DNA of 64,000 nt from CAYMSF01 sp964392985 (GTDB taxonomy: Bacteria; Verrucomicrobiota; Lentisphaeria; Victivallales; Victivallaceae): the NCBI GenBank assembly GCA_964392985.1, contig CAYMSF010000017.1:1-64000 (forward strand), in the 5' to 3' direction. Shown in pieces: positions 59,675-64,000 of the stretch. Made by a program: the position numbers and the translations under genes. The notes below the pieces were generated by a model that saw nothing but the letters and a program-made list of their open reading frames with translations, searched no databases and was not told the DNA's origin. The first letter of the stretch is position 1. Each line of letters opens with the position of its first letter.

Positions 59675-62392
59675 TCAGTTTCCAGCTATTTTAATAAGTC
59701 CTGCTCCAGCGACCGGATTACAGACAAGAATGGAATCTTTCAACCCTGCCGGGGCATAATATTGTTTTTTTAATCTTTTAATGAGTTCCGGGATTGCTGA
59801 TTTCAGCGCGAGTACCATCATACAACCGCCGAGTCCTGCTCCGGCAAGCTGTGCTCCGGCAACACCTGGAGTACTGGTTGCAATATCAACCATCCGGTCG
59901 ATTGCCGGTATGCTGCAGGCATACGCCCCGGGCTGCAATTGTAATTGAGCGCGTAAAACCCTTTCCGGATCACCGCTTTCCAGATCCTCCATCATGGACA
60001 AGAGGTATCCATTGGATACTGGTCCATGATAATTGGACATATTGAATTCACTGTCGTAGGTTGCCACTCTGTCGCCGTTGTGAGATATATTCATAAACCG
60101 ACCGATTTCAGCAATATTTCCGGTTTTAAGCGCATCGGCGTAGAGGCGGGAACGTTCGAACTCGCTTAAGCCGAAGAGAACAACACCGCGGATGGGATAA
60201 ATTCCATCTTCCGGCGGTTTGTGATTGGCACAGAGTTTGCGTAAATTTTCTTCGGGGAGCAGCGTCTGCAGTTCATCGAGAGTGATTTTTTCCGGCAGAT
60301 GCAGCAGGATGCGATATATCCAACTGAGCGGGATACCGAGTGTCCTGGTATTCACATCACGCAAATGGTGCAGCAGCGGGAGATATTGCGGGAACATTTT
60401 TTTAATCAGCAGGAAACCGAGACGGTAACAGCATACGCGGTGATTGAATTGATCTTTAGCCGCGGCTGACTTACATGCTTTGATGCCGGAATCACAAACA
60501 ACCATGACATAATCGTCAGGGAATGGAACCACATCCTGAACCGCAAAATTAAAGAAAGTCACTTTAACAACTTTACCTTTTTGTCCGAGTTTCACCGCGG
60601 CATGGTCGGCGCTGCCGCCGCGTGTTCCGACGAACCACTCACCTTCACCGCAAAGCGTTACCAGTTGCGACGGGAAGGTATCAAGTTGATTGACCGCGAC
60701 AACCGCTTCCGCGGTTCCGACAACCAGACTGGAGGAGGAGCTCAAACCGGCGGCCATCGGCACATTGCCGGAAACCAGCAGGTCCATGCCGCGAAGCGGT
60801 TGATGCGTGAATTTTTTCTGTAAACGCAGGACTGCGGCTTTTACATAATCCGACCAGTCAACGCCATAGTTACTGATGAGGTTGGCGAGTTTTTCACTGT
60901 TTACCAGCGATAACCAGTCATCCCAGGGGAGGTCGCGAACTAATTCGCTGATGGAAAAAGAGGTTGTCTTGAATCTGTCATCCAGATGAGACAGGCAAAC
61001 TTTGTCATCATCCCGCAGATGGACAATCATTCTGCTTTCATAGCCGATTGTCATCAAGTTGCAATTCCCGCCCTGATGGTCAACATGTCGTCCCATGACG
61101 TTAAGTCGTCCCGGGGAGCGAATGATGCCGACAACGGCACTGCCGCCAAGTGTTTTTTCAGCATGCTTCAACAAGGGCAGATAATGTTCGCCGAGTGCGG
61201 CAATAGCAGCGGTGTCATCACTGTAAAGCCTGGTCAGTTCAGAATGTAGTGGACTGGAGGACTTTTTTGATCCGGACATGGCGGTCTTGAACAGTTTCTG
61301 CCATTCATTCACGGTCTTGAATTCATCCGCCGGCAACTGGATGTTTTTTCTGCTGGTTTTCGTGTTTTTAATGGTTTTTTCGATTTCGAGCAATTCAGCG
61401 GGATTGTTAAAACCGAGTATTTGTGAATGGTCGCTGACTTTAAGCATGGCGACGGACATTTTTGATTTATGTTTCCGTTGGTACAAGAGGTTTACCAGGT
61501 CGGAAAGATACTCTTCCTGTTGAGCGTTATTACGATGTAAATTTGTCAACGCGTATTTTAAATCACCACAACGGGCAATGTAAACGGAATTGTTGCACCA
61601 TTCCGCCTGTTCCGCCTGCGCCGGAGAGAACAAAATTGCTTCATTTTCAGATTTAAACTCAAAACAAGTAAGATTTTGCGGGATTAATGGCAGCAACGTT
61701 TTTTTGGAAACGGTGAAACTGTCGTTATGCAGAGATGACCAGAGTTCGCCGAATGCTTTTGCCAGTTTTACGTTATCAGGTTTTGCACCGCAGAAATTAA
61801 CCGTCAGGAATTCAATCAATCCGGGCTTGTTTAACTGAATGTTTCCGTCGGAGATGGCTTGACGCAGTTCAGCTAAAGCTCCCCGCTGACGGATGTCTGC
61901 TGACTCAATTATTGCCATCGGATTCCCGTGAGCATCGGTAACAATTCTGCCCTGACTGGAGTCGGGGCGTCGTGGTACTGCAAGCAGTGCCATCTGGCAT
62001 TTTTCTGCATAGTACAGATTGAACAGTCTTTCCAACACTGAAGGGGCGATGATTCTGTCGCCGGCGACAACAAGAGCGGAGGCTTCATCCGGAATAAACG
62101 GCATGGCTTGAAATACCTGACGCAAAGCGTTAGCCGTACCCAGTTGCTCTTTTTGATAGACAAATGATACATTATCGAATTTTGCACCGACGGTTTCAAT
62201 AACCTGACCAGCCATGGCGCCAACGATAATAATATGCTGTTTGATACCGCAGCCGCTATATGATGTCAACGCCCGGTTTATGGCCGGAACTCCGTCAATC
62301 TCAAAGCAGACCTTGTGAATTTTATTTGACCCCATGCGGGAACCTTTGCCGGCGGCAAGGATTATGGTATATTCCGGACATTGTATTGACAT
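59675..62392 (-). CDS. Sugar nucleotidyltransferase-galactokinase (GHMP) fusion
   Basis: 905 residues. The first ~330 form a GlmU/UAP-like nucleotidyltransferase: ILAAGKGSRMGSNKIHKV (10-28) and LVVAGDRIIAPSVLERL near 108. From about 415 comes a galactokinase-type GHMP kinase: RSPGRLNVMGRHVDHQGGN (425-443, with Arg429, His436 and Asp438 kept; the usual Glu of GEH is Arg), GNVPMAAGLSSSSSLVVG (542-559), catalytic-type Asp596 in GTRGGSADHAAV, and AQLAGAGLGGCMM near 865. One protein could thus phosphorylate galactose or a close relative at C1 and then make its nucleotide derivative, as FKP does for fucose. It lies between an esterase and scpB on the minus strand. Confidence 0.82.
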   Translation of the reverse strand: MSIQCPEYTIILAAGKGSRMGSNKIHKVCFEIDGVPAINRALTSYSGCGIKQHIIIVGAMAGQVIETVGAKFDNVSFVYQKEQLGTANALRQVFQAMPFIPDEASALVVAGDRIIAPSVLERLFNLYYAEKCQMALLAVPRRPDSSQGRIVTDAHGNPMAIIESADIRQRGALAELRQAISDGNIQLNKPGLIEFLTVNFCGAKPDNVKLAKAFGELWSSLHNDSFTVSKKTLLPLIPQNLTCFEFKSENEAILFSPAQAEQAEWCNNSVYIARCGDLKYALTNLHRNNAQQEEYLSDLVNLLYQRKHKSKMSVAMLKVSDHSQILGFNNPAELLEIEKTIKNTKTSRKNIQLPADEFKTVNEWQKLFKTAMSGSKKSSSPLHSELTRLYSDDTAAIAALGEHYLPLLKHAEKTLGGSAVVGIIRSPGRLNVMGRHVDHQGGNCNLMTIGYESRMIVHLRDDDKVCLSHLDDRFKTTSFSISELVRDLPWDDWLSLVNSEKLANLISNYGVDWSDYVKAAVLRLQKKFTHQPLRGMDLLVSGNVPMAAGLSSSSSLVVGTAEAVVAVNQLDTFPSQLVTLCGEGEWFVGTRGGSADHAAVKLGQKGKVVKVTFFNFAVQDVVPFPDDYVMVVCDSGIKACKSAAAKDQFNHRVCCYRLGFLLIKKMFPQYLPLLHHLRDVNTRTLGIPLSWIYRILLHLPEKITLDELQTLLPEENLRKLCANHKPPEDGIYPIRGVVLFGLSEFERSRLYADALKTGNIAEIGRFMNISHNGDRVATYDSEFNMSNYHGPVSNGYLLSMMEDLESGDPERVLRAQLQLQPGAYACSIPAIDRMVDIATSTPGVAGAQLAGAGLGGCMMVLALKSAIPELIKRLKKQYYAPAGLKDSILVCNPVAGAGLIKIAGN

Positions 62393-62438
62393 CTTCAGTT
62401 CCTCAGTTTTAATAAATTATAAAAAAAACAAAAGCAAA

Positions 62439-63227
62439 TTAATACCAGTTCATCCCGGAAAGCCATGTTTTACAAAGTGTTGGCCAGGCTGCAATATCCG
62501 GAAACTCTGTCGCCAATCCCAGTCCATGCCTGCCGGATGGGAAAACATGCAGCTCAAAAGGAATTTCTTTTGAACGCAGAGCGCTACTGAATAACAGGCT
62601 GTTCTCCACCGGAACTGCCGTGTCGTCGGCGGTATGCCAAAGGAAAGCCGGCGGGGTGTCGGGACGAATATGATTTTCCAGAGAGAGCTTTGCCCTTTCA
62701 GTGGCGTCTGCTTCGGCGCCGAGAAGATTATCAAACGAACCAGTATTGGCGAATTTGCCGGAACTGATTACCGGGTAGCACAGAATCAAGGCATCGGGGC
62801 GTGGCGAAAACTGGTCTGCCGCATCTCCTGCCAGGCTGTTTACACGGTTGAAGAAGATGCCGCTGCTTGCCGCCAGATGGCCACCGGCAGAAAAACCGCA
62901 AACCGCAATTTTGTCCTGACGCACATTATATTTATTTGCCATGGAACGTATTAATCTGACCGCCCGGAGAATATCCTGTTGCGGAGCGGGAAACCGTGCC
63001 GGCGCTACCCGGTATTGTACGACAAAGGCATGCAATCCCAGTTGATTAAAGTGTTGGGCAACAGTGATACCTTCGTGAGCAGCGCGCCCGCGATATGCGC
63101 CTCCGGGACAAATCACAACAGCGCCCAAAGGATTTACTGTTTTCAGTGGAAAGCATTCCAGATACGGTTCAAATCCGTTTTCGTCGGCGCGTCCTTCCGG
63201 CCATAATTTCATTTCATTCTTATTCAC
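62439..63227 (-). CDS. Alpha/beta hydrolase, esterase/lipase (BD-FAE-like)
   Basis: Start GTG 63227 is chosen because GGAG lies six bases ahead, while the more distant ATG at 63308 adds 27 unrecognised residues. The 262-residue protein has the oxyanion motif VVICPGGAYRGRAAHEG, nucleophile Ser in AVCGFSAGGHLAASSG near 118, the acid in HTADDTAVPVENS and the base in PSGRHGLGLATEF. This pattern is shared with sugar esterases (BD-FAE) that remove acetyl or feruloyl groups. It has no signal peptide. It is upstream of the sugar kinase fusion by 46 bases and probably co-transcribed with it. Confidence 0.82.
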   Translation of the reverse strand: MNKNEMKLWPEGRADENGFEPYLECFPLKTVNPLGAVVICPGGAYRGRAAHEGITVAQHFNQLGLHAFVVQYRVAPARFPAPQQDILRAVRLIRSMANKYNVRQDKIAVCGFSAGGHLAASSGIFFNRVNSLAGDAADQFSPRPDALILCYPVISSGKFANTGSFDNLLGAEADATERAKLSLENHIRPDTPPAFLWHTADDTAVPVENSLLFSSALRSKEIPFELHVFPSGRHGLGLATEFPDIAAWPTLCKTWLSGMNWY

Positions 63228-63404
63228 AGTATTCTCCAACGCGTAATGCCAAAAATGAATGAATTGGCATAATCTAAATAGTTGTAACGGCTTAGAAATA
63301 TACGGCATAAAGATTTTAAATCAAATGAAGGAAGTCGATTTGAACTTTGGCAGTCTAGCTGTAATAACATTAATTTCTGACTTGAATTTGATAACTGGTG
63401 GCGT

Positions 63405-63433
63405 ATCGTAATAGTCGTTAAAACGATTACGAT
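63405..63433. other. Stem-loop upstream of the zinc-ribbon gene
   Basis: ATCGTAAT (63405-63412) pairs with ATTACGAT (63426-63433) and CGTT with AACG inside, separated by a three-base bulge. A second, shorter pair CCGGAA/TTCCGG follows near 63442. Lacking a T-run, it is more likely a control site than a terminator. The remaining bases of the gap (63228-63519) show nothing else. Confidence 0.4.
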
Positions 63434-63519
63434 TGCCGTTTCCGGAAAAATGTTCCGGTGTGGTATTCTGAAAAAATAAACGATGTCCGGCTATAATCCG
63501 GGCTCTACTGCGGAGATTG

Positions 63520-64000
63520 ATGATGTTCATCAGATATTTCTGTGCAAATTGCGGACAAAAGTTCAAGTCAGAGGAAGAACATTCCGGCAAAATAGTAAAT
63601 TGCGCTAAATGTGGCGTTTTACTTGAAATTCCCAGGCCTGAAATAATACCCGCGCATCCGATTGAAATTCCTGAGTCTGCACCCCAAAGCCAACCCCCGG
63701 TCGTTGAGCCTAAATTTAAACTGCGAATGAAAAAAGTTGAAAAGATCCCGGAGCCGGAAAAATCCGCATCCCCGCCATCAATGAACAAAACCACCGAAAT
63801 ATCAGTAGCGCCGGTTCCGGTGAAAACGCTTAATTTGCCCACGCCAGTCAAAACAGCAGAAAATTCCGTTGCTTCTGCCGTGGATGCCGCCGCGGAACTG
63901 GCTAAATATGGCACGATCTTGCGAGACATGCCACCGCCCAAACTGGAAATGCCATCTTTGGCAAAGAATAAGGAGGAATCGGCATTTTCTCCGGTATCTA
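63520..64000 (+). CDS. Zinc-ribbon protein with proline-rich region, cut by the right edge
   Basis: From ATG 63520 (or 63523), with CGGAG just upstream, the frame stays open to the window's end (160 codons). It begins MMFIRYFCANCGQKFKSEEE and then VNCAKCGVLLEIPRPE: two CxxC pairs about 17 residues apart, a zinc ribbon of the MJ0042/FYDLN type common at the N-terminus of PVC proteins. A Pro/Val/Lys-rich linker follows. The C-terminal part lies outside, so function is unknown. The opposite strand holds a long overlapping frame that is not supported. Confidence 0.7.
   Translation, partial: MMFIRYFCANCGQKFKSEEEHSGKIVNCAKCGVLLEIPRPEIIPAHPIEIPESAPQSQPPVVEPKFKLRMKKVEKIPEPEKSASPPSMNKTTEISVAPVPVKTLNLPTPVKTAENSVASAVDAAAELAKYGTILRDMPPPKLEMPSLAKNKEESAFSPVS

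Noticed and set aside
63321..63941. 206-codon minus-strand frame near the right edge
   Set aside because: It lies opposite a plus-strand frame with a ribosome site and two CxxC pairs typical of a zinc ribbon. Its Thr/Gly/Ser-rich product matches no family and arises from Pro/Lys-rich codons read backwards.

Overview
The window looks like chromosomal DNA of a PVC-superphylum bacterium, most likely Lentisphaerota (Victivallales-like). This is inferred from gene content; no 16S rRNA is present. The pointers are a pseudopilin of the [20 protein letters not shown] type encoded beside secreted glycosidases, a GH29 fucosidase island under an AraC-type regulator, tandem PilB ATPases with PilT, Ser/Thr kinase and FHA proteins, and a 29-residue bS22/AURKAIP1/COX24-type ribosomal miniprotein. 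GC content is moderate by eye, with the sugar island (1-8.1 kb) visibly more AT-rich. I found no tRNA, rRNA, CRISPR array, insertion sequence or prophage.

Layout. 1-9.0 kb: a carbohydrate-utilisation island on the minus strand (pseudopilin, DUF6259-like secreted TIM-barrel protein, secreted unknown protein, a GH29 remnant, a GH42/GH29-like hydrolase, and a GH29 fucosidase cut by the left edge), with a divergent AraC regulator. 9.1-17 kb: an RmlD-like reductase, an ECF Ni/Co importer (cbiM-PDGLE fusion, cbiQ, cbiO), two secreted hydrolases, a DUF805 protein, a beta-carbonic anhydrase and an amidohydrolase. 17-24.4 kb: pilB-pilB-pilT plus a hybrid histidine kinase, all minus strand. 24.4-30 kb: a structured RNA leader with the miniprotein gene, a TPR protein, rsmG and purB. 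30-38 kb: ribF, a membrane-tethered MerR/coiled-coil protein, DUF523-DUF1722, then coaD, yceD, an esterase and recQ. 38-43.5 kb: a small palindromic and tandem repeat patch, a bioF-like gene, rpsD, zwf and a Sel1 lipoprotein. 43.9-49.6 kb: a DegT aminotransferase, an MsbA-like ABC exporter, a murC-type ligase and an overlapping convergent cinA. 49.6-58.8 kb: an unusual Ser/Thr kinase, clpX-clpP-tig, an FHA protein, ftsH, yggU and an ankyrin protein. 58.8-64 kb: scpB, a sugar nucleotidyltransferase-galactokinase fusion, an esterase and a zinc-ribbon protein cut by the right edge.

How the parts may work together. The first 8 kb reads as one regulated set for breaking down fucosylated glycans, and the pseudopilin fits the pilus/T2SS-type ATPases encoded further along. 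The nucleotidyltransferase-galactokinase fusion would turn a freed sugar directly into a nucleotide sugar. The kinase, ClpXP, trigger factor, FHA and FtsH genes form a proteostasis and phospho-signalling neighbourhood in which the kinase and the FHA protein are both C-terminally membrane-anchored.

Most notable observations: (1) a Ser/Thr kinase whose glycine-loop and beta3 residues match the WNK (with-no-lysine) arrangement, including the 17-residue spacing; (2) a conserved-looking three-part RNA fold just upstream of the ribosomal miniprotein gene; (3) the nucleotidyltransferase-galactokinase fusion, laid out like FKP; (4) a MerR-type DNA-binding domain joined to a membrane segment and a long coiled coil.
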